Shown: positions 16,688-25,660, numbered from the stretch's first letter. The stretch is 64,000 bases of DNA from Actinobacteria bacterium IMCC26207 (GCA_001025035.1 LCZK01000010.1:434001-498000), one strand, 5' to 3'. Notes: generated by a model from the sequence alone, not told the origin. Made by a program: numbers and translations.

Positions 16688-18109
16688 GTGTCTGACCTCA
16701 CGCCAGCCCTGATCGATGGGCAAGATCTTGTCACCGGTGACTCCATCCTGGTTCGTTCTCCGTATAGCGGTGACCTCGTGGGTGAGGTCACTGCATGCTC
16801 CGCGGAGCATCTTGATCAGGCCATAGCCGTGGCTGGCCGGAGGCATGTTGAAGGCGCACTACCTGCCTTTGAGCGTGCAGAAATTCTGGATCGAATTGCC
16901 GTTGCGATGCTGGAGCAGTCCGAGGAGTTTGCCCAGTCAATTTCGGCTGAGTCGGCCAAGCCGATTTCAACAGCCAGAGTTGAAGCTGTGCGGGCCGTTG
17001 ACACGATACGGTTCTCTGCTGCGGCAGCGCGCACCTTTACTGGCGAGATGGTTGCCATGGATGCTTCCGCTGCTGGCGTGGGCAAACTGGGTTACGTCAA
17101 GCGGGTGCCAATCGGTGTAGTCGCTGGTATTTCCCCATTTAACTTTCCTCTCAATCTTGTTTGTCACAAGATCGCTCCGGCCCTTGCAGCGGGTGTCCCG
17201 ATTGTGCTCAAACCGGCCTCGGCCACTCCCCTAACTGCACTCAAGATTGCTCGCCTCTTTGAGGCATGCGGACTTCCTCCCGGCTGGCTCAACGTTGTTC
17301 CTTGCGCAGGTTCGGTTGCGAATCACATGGTCGAGCATGAGGGCGTGGCCATGATCACGTTTACAGGCTCCCCAGAGGTTGGATGGGGAATCCGGGCGCG
17401 CGCGCCAAAGAAGCGTGTCGGCTTAGAACTCGGAAACAACGCGCCCGTCATTGTCGAACCAGATGCAGATCTAGAGGTTGCAGCCAGCAAAATCGTTGCT
17501 GGTGGATTCGCATTCTCGGGCCAAACCTGCATTTCTGTTCAGCGGGTCTATGTGCATGCCCACGTCCACGATGAGCTACTTGGCATGCTCGAGCAGAAGG
17601 TGGCTGCGCTTCAAGTTGGAGACCCCGCTGATCCGACAACTCAGGTCAGCGCATTGATTCAGCAGAGCGAGACCGACCGCGTGGCTGGTTGGATTGATGA
17701 GGCTCAAGGCGAGGGTGCACGTGTGGTTGTTGGTGGCGGCCGACGCGAACGTTCAATCCTTGAACCAACTTTGCTTGATCGGGTAACTCCAGGGATGAGG
17801 ATCAGCAACACAGAGGTGTTCGGACCAGTTATTGGAGTGGCTTCCTACGACACCTTTGATCAGGCCGTGAACTTGGTAAACGACTCTCGCTATGGATTGC
17901 AGGCTGGAGTCTTCACTGCTGACATCAGTACTGCGCTTCAAGCGGCTGACCGGATTGACTTTGGTGGGGTGTTGATCAACGAGGTGCCAGCATTTCGCAC
18001 CGACCAGCAGCCCTATGGAGGGATGCGAGATTCTGGAAACACCCGTGAGGGCCCCGCCTACGCAATTGAGGAGATGACCGAACGAAAGCTCATCATCATC
18101 CAAGGGTGA
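16688..18109 (+). CDS. aldehyde dehydrogenase family protein
   Basis: A 473-residue NAD(P)-dependent aldehyde dehydrogenase. Key features are SPFNFPLN near residue 150 (oxyanion Asn), KPASATPLTALK near 178, FTGSPEVGW near 224 (cofactor loop), ELGNNAPVIV near 248 with the general-base Glu, and the nucleophile Cys in FSGQTCIS near residue 281. The second catalytic Glu lies in NTEVFGPV near 378. The start is GTG at 16688. These enzymes oxidise aldehydes to acids in the cytoplasm; the NNAP signature rather than GGK is typical of methylglyoxal/lactaldehyde-type relatives. Position after the acyl-CoA dehydrogenase pair suggests a catabolic role, but the substrate is unknown. Confidence 0.9.
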   Translation: MSDLTPALIDGQDLVTGDSILVRSPYSGDLVGEVTACSAEHLDQAIAVAGRRHVEGALPAFERAEILDRIAVAMLEQSEEFAQSISAESAKPISTARVEAVRAVDTIRFSAAAARTFTGEMVAMDASAAGVGKLGYVKRVPIGVVAGISPFNFPLNLVCHKIAPALAAGVPIVLKPASATPLTALKIARLFEACGLPPGWLNVVPCAGSVANHMVEHEGVAMITFTGSPEVGWGIRARAPKKRVGLELGNNAPVIVEPDADLEVAASKIVAGGFAFSGQTCISVQRVYVHAHVHDELLGMLEQKVAALQVGDPADPTTQVSALIQQSETDRVAGWIDEAQGEGARVVVGGGRRERSILEPTLLDRVTPGMRISNTEVFGPVIGVASYDTFDQAVNLVNDSRYGLQAGVFTADISTALQAADRIDFGGVLINEVPAFRTDQQPYGGMRDSGNTREGPAYAIEEMTERKLIIIQG

Positions 18110-18171
18110 ATGGCTCTAGTTATGTCTGCCGTCGCCGGCCATCCAGCTGCGTCCAGTAACCTCTGAGTTTG

Positions 18172-18867
18172 ATGTTTCGTTCCCCCGGCATACGAATTTT
18201 GTGCGGTATCACCGTTGTGGTGATTGCTGCTTTTGTCCTGCTGCGTTCGGGAAGTTCTTCAGACATTGACAGAGTCTCTGCCGAAGGTTCACCGCCCAGC
18301 ACCGAGGTCAAGCGAGAAGCAGGTCAACTTGTTGACCCAGCAACAACAACCCTCCTCTCCCCCAGCACAAGCTCTGCTGGTACAAGCAGTCCTGATACAA
18401 GCCCTGCTGATAGAAACTCAGCCGATACAAACCCGGCTGATACAGGGCCCAATGAAACCGAATCTGTGGAACTGCCAGCAGAATCTGGTTCCGGCAAGCG
18501 GATGGTGATGTCTATCTCTCAGCAACGAGTCTGGTGGGTAGATGAGGCAGGGGCAGAGATCCGAACAGCACTTGTGTCGGGTCGAGCGAACACTCCTCAG
18601 ACCGGCACCTTTCAGGTCTACTCAAAGACAGAGAATGCAACTGGACTCGATGGCTCAAAGATGGACTACTTCGTGAGATTCACCAAGGGTCCCCAGGGTT
18701 GGGCAATCGGATTCCACAACATCCCAAGAATCAACGGGGTGCCAGTACAGACCGAAGAGCAGCTCGGTCAAACTCTGTCGCACGGATGTATTCGTCAGGC
18801 ACAGGATGACGCTGTGTTCACTTGGAGCTTTTTGGACATAGGTTCCACGGTGGTTGTTCTCGCCTAG
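18172..18867 (+). CDS. L,D-transpeptidase (YkuD domain) with N-terminal anchor and Ser/Thr/Pro/Asp-rich stalk
   Basis: A 231-residue envelope protein. Residues ~8-25 are an uncleaved signal or membrane anchor (GIRILCGITVVVIAAFVLL). Residues ~60-105 are a disordered linker with imperfect five-residue SPADT/NSADT repeats. The YkuD domain runs from ~109, with the histidine in IGFHNIPR near residue 180 and the catalytic motif SHGCIR with Cys at about residue 206. Such enzymes form 3-3 crosslinks in peptidoglycan outside the membrane. At ~125 residues the catalytic domain is of normal size. ATG 18172 is preferred to the TTG three bases upstream. No other peptidoglycan gene is adjacent. Confidence 0.9.
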   Translation: MFRSPGIRILCGITVVVIAAFVLLRSGSSSDIDRVSAEGSPPSTEVKREAGQLVDPATTTLLSPSTSSAGTSSPDTSPADRNSADTNPADTGPNETESVELPAESGSGKRMVMSISQQRVWWVDEAGAEIRTALVSGRANTPQTGTFQVYSKTENATGLDGSKMDYFVRFTKGPQGWAIGFHNIPRINGVPVQTEEQLGQTLSHGCIRQAQDDAVFTWSFLDIGSTVVVLA

Positions 18868-18952
18868 GTCCGGCAACCTTGCCCAACACCGGGTAAACCG
18901 ATCCCGTAGTCACCCCCCCCCTACCCCACCCCCAAGTAACGAGGAGTCTTAG

Positions 18953-19867
18953 ATGAGCATCAACATGCGCATTGGTATTAATGGAACAGGCAGTTTGGCA
19001 ACTTTGGACCAAGTGCTCGCAGAGGCAAAGCGGACAGAGGCCGATGGCTTTGACTCGTTCTGGATTGCTCAGATCTTTGGCATGGATGCCCTGACTGCGT
19101 TAGCAGTTGTTGGGCGTGAAGTGCCCCGAATCGAACTTGGTACTGCAGTAGTCCCCACTTACCCGCGCCACCCAATGATGATGGCAGGTCAGGCGCTGAC
19201 CGTGCAGCTGGCAAGTCAAAATCGACTTGCACTTGGAATCGGGCTGTCGCATCAGATTGTTATTGAGTCGCTGTGGGGCTACTCGTATGAGAAGCCCATT
19301 CGTCACATGCGCGAGTACCTGTCGGCACTCCTCCCATTGCTCAATGGTGAGTCGGTTGATGTGCACGGTGAGGACATCACTTGCGTGGGCGGAGTCGATG
19401 TTCAGGGTGCTGAGGCGCCGCCTGTGATCGTTGCTGCGCTTGGTGCTCAGATGCTCAAGTTGGCTGGCTCAAACGGCTGCGGCACGATCACTTGGTGCAC
19501 GGGTGAGCGAGCACTACTGAGCCATGTCGTACCCAAGATCACTCAGGCAGCTGAAGCTGCTTCTCAGCCTGCGCCTCGGGTGATTGCTGGTTTGCCGGTC
19601 TGTGTCACTTCTGACCCGGACGCAGCGTATGCAATCGTCGCCGAGCAGCTAGCGCTGTACGGGGGCCTACCTTCTTACCGTGCGATGCTCGACATCGAGG
19701 GTGCTGAAGGCCCAGCGGATGTTGCCATTATTGGCGATGAGGAACACGTTGCCGCTGCTCTCGGTCGCCTAGCCGATGGTGGCGTAACTGAGTTCTCTGC
19801 AGTGATAGCCGCCCCGAGTGCCGAAGATCATTCGCGCACCTGGGAACTCCTGAAGTCCTTGATCTAG
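18953..19867 (+). CDS. LLM-class (F420-dependent-type) oxidoreductase
   Basis: A 304-residue luciferase-like TIM-barrel protein. Residues 5-12 begin the barrel (MRIGINGTG), EADGFDSFWIAQIFG near residue 28 is the classic second strand/helix, and IELGTAVVPTYPRHPMMMAGQA near residue 58 is the conserved substrate-entry segment of F420-dependent members. RLALGIGLSHQ near residue 88 follows. The conserved residues suit coenzyme F420 rather than FMN, a cofactor typical of actinobacteria. Many such enzymes oxidise alcohols or reduce unsaturated bonds in lipid or xenobiotic catabolism. GAGGAG precedes the ATG. The alpha/beta hydrolase gene follows after 8 bases, so the two are probably one operon. Confidence 0.88.
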   Translation: MSINMRIGINGTGSLATLDQVLAEAKRTEADGFDSFWIAQIFGMDALTALAVVGREVPRIELGTAVVPTYPRHPMMMAGQALTVQLASQNRLALGIGLSHQIVIESLWGYSYEKPIRHMREYLSALLPLLNGESVDVHGEDITCVGGVDVQGAEAPPVIVAALGAQMLKLAGSNGCGTITWCTGERALLSHVVPKITQAAEAASQPAPRVIAGLPVCVTSDPDAAYAIVAEQLALYGGLPSYRAMLDIEGAEGPADVAIIGDEEHVAAALGRLADGGVTEFSAVIAAPSAEDHSRTWELLKSLI

Positions 19868-19875
19868 GCACAGAA

Positions 19876-20745
19876 TTGTCTGAGATTGATCATGACCTCA
19901 TAGCGTTCACTGTCAGAACTGGCAGGACTATTGCTGCGCAGTGTTGGGGAAATCCGACTGATCGGGCGGTGGTTTTGGTTCACGGTGGTGGTCAAACTCG
20001 TCATAGCTGGGGTGGTACGGCTGAGGCGTTAGCTCAGCAGGGTTGGTTTGCGGTCAGCTACGACCAGCGTGGTCACGGCGAATCTGACAAGGCCGATAAC
20101 CGTGACTATTCAACAATTCGCTTTGCCGAGGATCTTGTGGATGTCTGCGTGGCGCTAACGGAGCAGACAAATTCGCGACCAGTAGTCGTTGGAGCTTCTC
20201 TCGGCGGATTGGCAAGTCTGTTAGCAGAGGGCCTGCTGATGCCAGGTTGTTGTTCCGCGATCGTCTTGGTCGACATCACTCCACGGATGGAAAAGGTCGG
20301 CGTGGACCGGATCGTTCAGTTCATGCTCGACCGCGCTGAGACAGGTTTCGAGAGTCTTGATGATGCCGCCGATGCAATTGCCGCATATCAACCGCACCGG
20401 CCCCGACCAGCGGATACGTCTGGCTTGGCAAAAAATCTGAGGCTTGATAACGACGGAAGGTGGCGCTGGCACTGGGACCCAGACATCTTCTTAGGCCCGC
20501 TACCAATTGGAACGGGATCGGTGACAGGGCAGTTTGTTGATGCGACTGTGGCGTTGACTGTGCCAACCCTGCTCGTGCGCGGCCGGATGTCTGACTTGGT
20601 CAGCGAGGAGACTGCCCAGGAGTTTCTTGTTCTCCGTCCTGACGCCAAGTTTGTAGATGTCTCTGGCGCCGGTCACATGGTTGCCGGAGACCGCAACGAT
20701 CTCTTTACTGCAGCGATCGTTGATTTCATGGATACGCTCCCGTGA
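19876..20745 (+). CDS. alpha/beta-hydrolase fold protein
   Basis: A 289-residue alpha/beta hydrolase. VLVHGGGQTRHSW near residue 35 forms the oxyanion loop, YDQRGHGESD near residue 60 follows, and the nucleophile elbow GASLGGLAS near residue 107 has Ser. The acid lies in the RGRMSDLVS region near residue 235 and the catalytic His in GAGHMVAGD near residue 262. The length and cap domain fit epoxide-hydrolase/haloperoxidase-like members. The start is TTG at 19876 eight bases after the LLM oxidoreductase stop, so it is likely cotranscribed. A role in ester or lactone hydrolysis is possible; substrate unknown. Confidence 0.88.
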   Translation: MSEIDHDLIAFTVRTGRTIAAQCWGNPTDRAVVLVHGGGQTRHSWGGTAEALAQQGWFAVSYDQRGHGESDKADNRDYSTIRFAEDLVDVCVALTEQTNSRPVVVGASLGGLASLLAEGLLMPGCCSAIVLVDITPRMEKVGVDRIVQFMLDRAETGFESLDDAADAIAAYQPHRPRPADTSGLAKNLRLDNDGRWRWHWDPDIFLGPLPIGTGSVTGQFVDATVALTVPTLLVRGRMSDLVSEETAQEFLVLRPDAKFVDVSGAGHMVAGDRNDLFTAAIVDFMDTLP

Positions 20746-20767
20746 GCTTGCGCACGGCGGCATAGGC

Positions 20768-21355
20768 GTGAGCACTGCGAAAATAGATGCTGCACGTCTA
20801 CTGCTCGGTGTTGAGGCTGCTTGCTCAGAGACTGAGATTCGCGCTGCCTACAGAATGCTGCTGCTGCGCACACACCCAGACATCAACTCCAAAGCGGATG
20901 CCACCGAGCGAACCATGGCACTGACTAGTGCTTACCTATTACTCACTTCTCTAGCGGTAGACCCTGCTCCTGCTCGTGCTCAACAGGAAGAGCCCGCTGC
21001 AGAGCAAGGCCGCAGGAGAGCTCAGAAAAAAGAGGAAGAAATTGAAATTCTGCTGCTTGGGGATTTGACGATTTCGGTGGCCGCTCCAGCTTCAGAAACA
21101 CTGATGTTGCTGATCGATATGGCGCACGAACTCGGCGAGATCAGTTACCTTGATCCCTCAGCGGGGCTATTGGAGATAGTGATTGAATTCGTTGAAGAGC
21201 CGACCAGTTCGGTGTTACTCAGCATGCAGGGCAGGGGAAATGCTACGACCGAGGTTTTCTGTTCGGTTGAGCCCCTGAGTGGCGGTATTTCACCACCTGC
21301 TGATGCAGTAGCGAGGCTTCTGCATCGCACTCTGACTCACGCAGAGTCTCCATGA
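20768..21355 (+). CDS. J-domain-containing protein of unknown function
   Basis: A 195-residue protein whose first ~65 residues form a DnaJ-like J domain: DAARLLLGV begins helix I, EIRAAYRMLLLRTHPD holds helix II and the HPD signature near residue 37, and TERTMALTSAYLLL is helix III. A Glu/Lys/Arg-rich linker follows (residues ~75-92), then a ~100-residue C-terminal domain of beta-strand character without the zinc-finger or Gly/Phe regions of DnaJ. GTG 20768 is taken as the start because upstream in-frame codons would overlap the hydrolase gene by nearly 90 bases. It could stimulate a DnaK-type chaperone; no dnaK or grpE is nearby. Confidence 0.75.
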   Translation: MSTAKIDAARLLLGVEAACSETEIRAAYRMLLLRTHPDINSKADATERTMALTSAYLLLTSLAVDPAPARAQQEEPAAEQGRRRAQKKEEEIEILLLGDLTISVAAPASETLMLLIDMAHELGEISYLDPSAGLLEIVIEFVEEPTSSVLLSMQGRGNATTEVFCSVEPLSGGISPPADAVARLLHRTLTHAESP

Positions 21356-21388
21356 TTGCTCAGGGCTTGGTGCGAGCCGGTTCAGGGT

Positions 21389-22963
21389 CTAAGCGGTTCG
21401 CTTAAATCGCTTCATTCGAGTAGCGAGCGTGGTTCCAAATCTTGCCCTGGCCGAAGTTATCCCGAGAGCCTCGAGGGCCTTGGGGACTGGGAACCACCAC
21501 ATTTCGCGCAGAGTAGTCACACGACTCGACATGACGGACTTCACCGAAGAGAACTCTCGCAAACCTTCTGGTCCATGCACCCGGCCGATTCCTGACTGCT
21601 TCACTCCCCCAAAGGGCAAGCCGGGAATTGCATAGGAAACAATGCAGTCGTTGATGCAAACGTTTCCAGCCTCAAGGCGGTTGGCGATCGAAATTCCGAG
21701 TTGCTGATCCGAGGTCCAAACAGAACTGTTCAACCCGTAGATCGAGTCGTTTGCAAGACGAAGACCCTCCTCTGGGTCCTTCACCGACATAATCGGCATG
21801 ACTGGTCCGAACGTCTCCTCAACCATGATGCTCATGGTGTGATCGACGTCGACCAAAACTGTGGGCTCAAACCAAAGGCCGGGTTGGTCAAGACGCTTGC
21901 CGCCCGCAAGGATGCGAGCCCCTTTGCTGACTGCATCTGCGATGTGCTCCTCGACAATGGCCAACTGTGGGGCGAAGGTCATTGACCCGATATCTCCCCC
22001 ACTCGCGTTCTGGCGAATCTGGGCCGTCTCTACGAGTACTCGCTCCACGAAATCCTCAAAGACTGTTTCCTCCACGTAGAAGCGCTCCACTGACATGCAT
22101 GTCTGCCCTGAGTTCTGAAATGCGCCCCAGACGGCCCCCTTGGATGCCCGTGCAAGATCTGCGTCAGCACAGACGATCATCGGGTCTTTGCCACCCAACT
22201 CGAGCAACACCGGCGTGAGTGAGTCTGCAGCCGCTGCCATGACGCGCTTGCCAGTGCGGACGGACCCCGTAAAGCAAACCTTGTCTACCCCGCTTCGCAC
22301 CAACGCCTCGCCAGTTGCACCGCCTCCCGTGACGACCTGGACGATATCTCCCCAGTTCTCATCCTCGAACAGCTTTCCGATGGCGAGCCCAACAGTTGGA
22401 GTTACCTCAGATGGCTTGAGTACCACTGTGTTGCCAGCAAACAAGGCAGTAATCACAGGAGTCATGGACAAGGTAAATGGGTAGTTCCAGGGGCTGATCA
22501 CTCCAATGACACCAAGCGGCTCGTAGCGCTTCCAAGCCTTCTTATGAGCCATGAGACCCGGCGAAACGCTCTGGGGCATGAGTACCTGCCCACCGTTCTT
22601 CGCGTACCAGCCGATGGTTTCGCAAACGGCCATCAACTCGGTAGTAACTGCCTCGGCGCGCTGTTTTCCAGTCTCTGCACAAATGGCGTCAACAAGTTCC
22701 TCAGCGGAATCGAGAAGCCGATCTCGAACATGGAGAAGATGCCGCGAACGCTCCTTATAGGTCAATGCCGACCAAGCCCCAGCTAGGTAACGCGCCCGAT
22801 CTACCGCCTTCTCAACTTGCGCAGGCCCCATCTCTTCGATCTCTGCGATCAGGGTGTTTGTCCGAGGGTCGAAGGTCTCGAACGTGTTCAGAGGTGGCTG
22901 CGTCCCTGCAGTGGTCACACTGGAATTGTCTGCTGGGGTTCTTGGTTCAGCGGTGATGCTCAT
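21389..22963 (-). CDS. aldehyde dehydrogenase family protein (succinate-semialdehyde / coniferyl-type)
   Basis: A 524-residue aldehyde dehydrogenase with a ~30-residue N-terminal extension. SPWNYPFTL near residue 162 has the oxyanion Asn, KPSEVTP near 186, FTGSVRTGK near 235, LELGGKDPMIV near 257 with the base Glu, and the nucleophile in NSGQTCMSVERF near residue 291. EETFGPVMPI near residue 391 gives the second catalytic Glu. The C-terminal ~50 residues (WWFPVPKALEALG) are longer than usual. It is divergently oriented to the P450 gene, with a palindromic operator between them, suggesting oxidation of an aldehyde made by the P450. The predicted product would be a carboxylate. Confidence 0.9.
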   Translation of the reverse strand: MSITAEPRTPADNSSVTTAGTQPPLNTFETFDPRTNTLIAEIEEMGPAQVEKAVDRARYLAGAWSALTYKERSRHLLHVRDRLLDSAEELVDAICAETGKQRAEAVTTELMAVCETIGWYAKNGGQVLMPQSVSPGLMAHKKAWKRYEPLGVIGVISPWNYPFTLSMTPVITALFAGNTVVLKPSEVTPTVGLAIGKLFEDENWGDIVQVVTGGGATGEALVRSGVDKVCFTGSVRTGKRVMAAAADSLTPVLLELGGKDPMIVCADADLARASKGAVWGAFQNSGQTCMSVERFYVEETVFEDFVERVLVETAQIRQNASGGDIGSMTFAPQLAIVEEHIADAVSKGARILAGGKRLDQPGLWFEPTVLVDVDHTMSIMVEETFGPVMPIMSVKDPEEGLRLANDSIYGLNSSVWTSDQQLGISIANRLEAGNVCINDCIVSYAIPGLPFGGVKQSGIGRVHGPEGLREFSSVKSVMSSRVTTLREMWWFPVPKALEALGITSARARFGTTLATRMKRFKRTA

Positions 22964-23006
22964 GGAACGACGCTACACCGGAGATGACCGAGAACCCTTA
23001 AAAAAG

Positions 23007-23028
23007 CTATTGAACGAACGTTCAGTAG
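23007..23028. promoter_or_regulatory. 22-bp imperfect palindrome (TetR-type operator) between ALDH and P450 genes
   Basis: CTATTGAAC-GAAC-GTTCAGTAG: two 9-base arms with one mismatch around a 4-base spacer. It lies 44 bases upstream of the minus-strand aldehyde dehydrogenase start and 68 bases upstream of the P450 start, where it could control both. A TetR gene immediately downstream of the P450 is the natural candidate regulator. The core GAAC-N4-GTTC also fits an actinobacterial LexA box, though the flanks differ from the TCGAAC/GTTCGA form. Confidence 0.65.
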
Positions 23029-23095
23029 GGGGTACGATTTCGACAGAGGAACGAGATGTTCCCAGCACCACCACAAGTAGCAATAAGGGGTTCTC

Positions 23096-24394
23096 ATGAC
23101 CGTAACGGATTCCGCAGTGGACTATTCCAAGACTGATTTCAACGACCCACGGGTTTTTGATGATCCGTACGATCTGTTCACTTGGCTACGTGGTCTGGAT
23201 TATCTGCATTACGACGCAGTGAACGATCTGTACATCGCTCCCCGACACGAGGATATTTTCGCTCTGAGCCGGGACGAGGAGACCTACTGCAGTCGGTTTG
23301 GTGTGCGCCCCAAGATTGCCGGCGATATGTCCATCATCACCCTTGATGGTGAAGAGCATGTGCGGCAGCGGCGTTTGATCAACAAGGGGTTCACCCCGCG
23401 ACAGGTGCGAGAGATGATTCCGCATGTTCGCGAACTCACCAACGAAATCATCGACGCCATGGAAGCCAAGGGTGACGTCGACTTTGTCTCTGACTTTGCA
23501 ATTCACATCCCGCTGATAATCATTTGTGAATTGATGGGACTTGATCCGAGTCAGCGCATGTCTATGTACGGATGGTCAGACGCAATGATGGATGGGGATG
23601 GCCACGTCGAGGCCGACTCACCTCAGTTGTTAGCGGCAGCTACGGCCTTCGGCGAGTTTGCTGAATTGGCCCTTGAACTGATTGCCGAGCGTCGAGCAGA
23701 TCCGCAGAGTGACCTGATCAGCATCCTGACTCAGGCCTTTGACGATGGAGGTTTGACGAAGGAGTACAAGGCTACACAGGGCCTTGACGAGGAGTCTCTG
23801 GCCAAGATGGCCGAGGAAGTTCGACTTCAAGATGACGAGTTGTTGGCCTTTCTTGTTGTGCTCATGGTGGCTGGGAACGAGACCACTCGAAATGCCCTCA
23901 CTGGCGGTCTAGTTGCTTTGAGCAGGTTTCCAGAGCAACGCAAGTTGCTACTTGAAAACCTGAATAATGCCGAGTTCATGGAACTGGCAGTTGATGAGAT
24001 TGTTCGCTACGTGACACCAGTGCTTGGCTTTATCCGCACGGTGACGGTTGAGCACACCTATCGCAACACGGAGTTAAAGGTGGGTGATCGCGTGCTCATG
24101 CTCTACGGAAGCGCCAACCGTGATCACCGTGTGTTTACCCATCCCAATGAACTTGACCTCACGCGTAATCCAAACCCACATCTTGCCTTTGGGATCGGGC
24201 CTCATTTCTGCTTGGGAGCAAACCTGGCCCGAATGGAGATCACCACTGTGTTTCAAGAACTTCTGACCCGGCTACCAGATATTACGGTTCCGGTGGACGC
24301 AGTTCCCTCTCGCGGGGATTCCACTCTGGTGCTTGCGCTGAATCATCTACCTGCCACCTTTACTCCTGGGGCTGGCTGCCCTGTGGACCACTGA
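23096..24394 (+). CDS. cytochrome P450 (CYP125/CYP142-like, steroid-type)
   Basis: A 432-residue soluble bacterial P450. The I-helix oxygen-activation motif AGNETTRN is near residue 260, the K-helix ExxR is in DEIVRYVTP near residue 302, and the heme-thiolate loop FGIGPHFCLG has its Cys at about residue 372. The AGNETTRN I-helix, NPNPHLAFG and HVRQRRLINKGFTPRQV segments resemble CYP125/CYP142 sterol 26(27)-hydroxylases of actinobacteria. It would need a ferredoxin and reductase for electrons, not adjacent. An AAGGGG ribosome site lies five bases before the ATG. A TetR gene follows 7 bases after the stop. Sterol or fatty-acyl oxidation is an inference. Confidence 0.9.
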   Translation: MTVTDSAVDYSKTDFNDPRVFDDPYDLFTWLRGLDYLHYDAVNDLYIAPRHEDIFALSRDEETYCSRFGVRPKIAGDMSIITLDGEEHVRQRRLINKGFTPRQVREMIPHVRELTNEIIDAMEAKGDVDFVSDFAIHIPLIIICELMGLDPSQRMSMYGWSDAMMDGDGHVEADSPQLLAAATAFGEFAELALELIAERRADPQSDLISILTQAFDDGGLTKEYKATQGLDEESLAKMAEEVRLQDDELLAFLVVLMVAGNETTRNALTGGLVALSRFPEQRKLLLENLNNAEFMELAVDEIVRYVTPVLGFIRTVTVEHTYRNTELKVGDRVLMLYGSANRDHRVFTHPNELDLTRNPNPHLAFGIGPHFCLGANLARMEITTVFQELLTRLPDITVPVDAVPSRGDSTLVLALNHLPATFTPGAGCPVDH

Positions 24395-24401
24395 ACTCAT
24401 C

Positions 24402-24959
24402 GTGAATCAACGTGAGCGGATCCTTGACGAGGCGCTGCGCCTGATGTCTGCAGAGGGTTCGGCTGCGATGAGCATGCGGCAGCTTGCTCAAGCCTGCGGC
24501 GTGCAGGTGGCTGCGATCTACCACTATTTCCCTTCAAAGGATGCCCTGCTGCAGAGTGTGTTTGAGGAGCGACGCTATGACACGCGCCTAGCGAGTCAGG
24601 TGCAAGTTGCGGGACTCGAGGCTACAGCGGATGTTCCCGAGCGACTCCGTGCAGTATTTAACTTGTTCTGGACGGGTGCACTCGAAGAGGAGGACGTCTT
24701 GCGCCTTCTCTTGGGTGAGGGGCTAAGAAATCAGGCAGTAGCCCTTCCAACTGGTTCGGCAATGCTCGAACTTTTCAGGACGGGTGTGCTGAGCTTGCTC
24801 GAACAGTACGTGCCAGAGATCCAAGACACAGAGACTGTCTCAGAGGTGTTTATCGCCCAAATCTTTGCTGGATTTATCCAACATATCTTTCAACCAGATC
24901 TTGATACAGACCTGATAGCTAGCCGGGCTGCAGAGGTTCTAGTTCGTAGTGTCCTGTAG
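24402..24959 (+). CDS. TetR/AcrR family transcriptional regulator
   Basis: A 185-residue TetR-type regulator. RILDEALRLMSAEGSAAMSMRQLAQACGVQVAAIYHYF spans residues 4-41 in pieces and gives the N-terminal helix-turn-helix, ending with the typical YHYFPSKDALL. The remaining ~130 residues form the ligand-binding, dimerising domain with no sequence conservation expected. The start is GTG at 24402, eight bases after the P450 stop, so regulator and P450 are cotranscribed and the regulator may autoregulate. The 22-bp palindrome between the P450 and aldehyde dehydrogenase genes is its likely site. The ligand is probably a substrate or acyl-CoA of the pathway. Confidence 0.88.
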   Translation: MNQRERILDEALRLMSAEGSAAMSMRQLAQACGVQVAAIYHYFPSKDALLQSVFEERRYDTRLASQVQVAGLEATADVPERLRAVFNLFWTGALEEEDVLRLLLGEGLRNQAVALPTGSAMLELFRTGVLSLLEQYVPEIQDTETVSEVFIAQIFAGFIQHIFQPDLDTDLIASRAAEVLVRSVL

Positions 24960-25042
24960 GGATCGCAAGTTCTAGGTCCAACGAATCACTCGCTAGGCCA
25001 AATGACCTAAAGGTGCAGCTGTTTCGCGCCGACAACTAGCAG

Positions 25043-25660
25043 GTGAAACTTCTTTCTGGACGAGCGCAGCATGCTCGCACACGCTCGCAGCAGGGAGCAG
25101 TCATGGTGGAGGCTGCAATGGTATTGCCGGTCATGATCCTTATCGTGGTCGGAATCATTGAGTTCGGAATGCTGTTCACCTCCTATTCCACCTCTACAGC
25201 TTCTACCCGCAGCGGAGCCAGACTCGCTGCAACTGCATACGCGCAGGCCGGATCCGTAGCTTCCGCTCAGAATGCTGCACTCACACAGATCGCACTCTCA
25301 TCCGCTGCAGACCTGAAGGTGCTGACAAACGGAACCCCTGTCGGCATGGCTGTCTACAAGGTGAATCCTGCAGCAACTGACGGAGCCCCATTCGGTGGAT
25401 ACCCAGGGGACGCAATGGCGGGAGGCTGTTCCTCGAGCTGTGTGAAATTTACGTGGAATCCGACTACCAAAACCATGACCCAAACAACTGGTAGCTGGAC
25501 CAACGCAGATGCCTGCGGAGTGACAGTGGACACAATTGGGGTATTTGTTCAGGTGCAGCACAAATACATCACCGGCTTTTTTGGGAGTAATCGAACCGTC
25601 ACAGGCCACACCGTGATGCGCCTTGAACCGCTGCCGAGTGATCAATGCCCCGGCGGATGA
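25043..25660 (+). CDS. TadE-like pilus-assembly/prepilin-type protein
   Basis: A 205-residue membrane protein. After a basic start, GAVMVEAAMVLPVMILIVVGIIEFG (residues ~19-43, given in parts) is the hallmark TadE segment, with the Glu of the prepilin-like cleavage region followed by a hydrophobic helix. The rest is an extracytoplasmic, Ser/Thr/Gly-rich domain with two cysteine pairs (GGCSSSC near residue 129; DAC near 155). The short insertion-like domain is longer than in minimal TadE proteins. The start is GTG. Its 3' end overlaps the TadG-like gene by 16 bases. No ATPase, platform or prepilin peptidase gene is nearby. Confidence 0.85.
   Translation: MKLLSGRAQHARTRSQQGAVMVEAAMVLPVMILIVVGIIEFGMLFTSYSTSTASTRSGARLAATAYAQAGSVASAQNAALTQIALSSAADLKVLTNGTPVGMAVYKVNPAATDGAPFGGYPGDAMAGGCSSSCVKFTWNPTTKTMTQTTGSWTNADACGVTVDTIGVFVQVQHKYITGFFGSNRTVTGHTVMRLEPLPSDQCPGG

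Noticed and set aside
18912..18936. C-rich tract before the LLM oxidoreductase as a regulatory site
   Set aside because: It is a simple near-homopolymer run with no symmetry or recognised motif; most likely neutral sequence upstream of the ribosome-binding site.
23007..23028. Palindrome as a LexA (SOS) box
   Set aside because: The GAAC-N4-GTTC core fits, but the flanks differ from TCGAAC/GTTCGA and both neighbours are catabolic genes with a TetR gene adjacent; retained only as an alternative.
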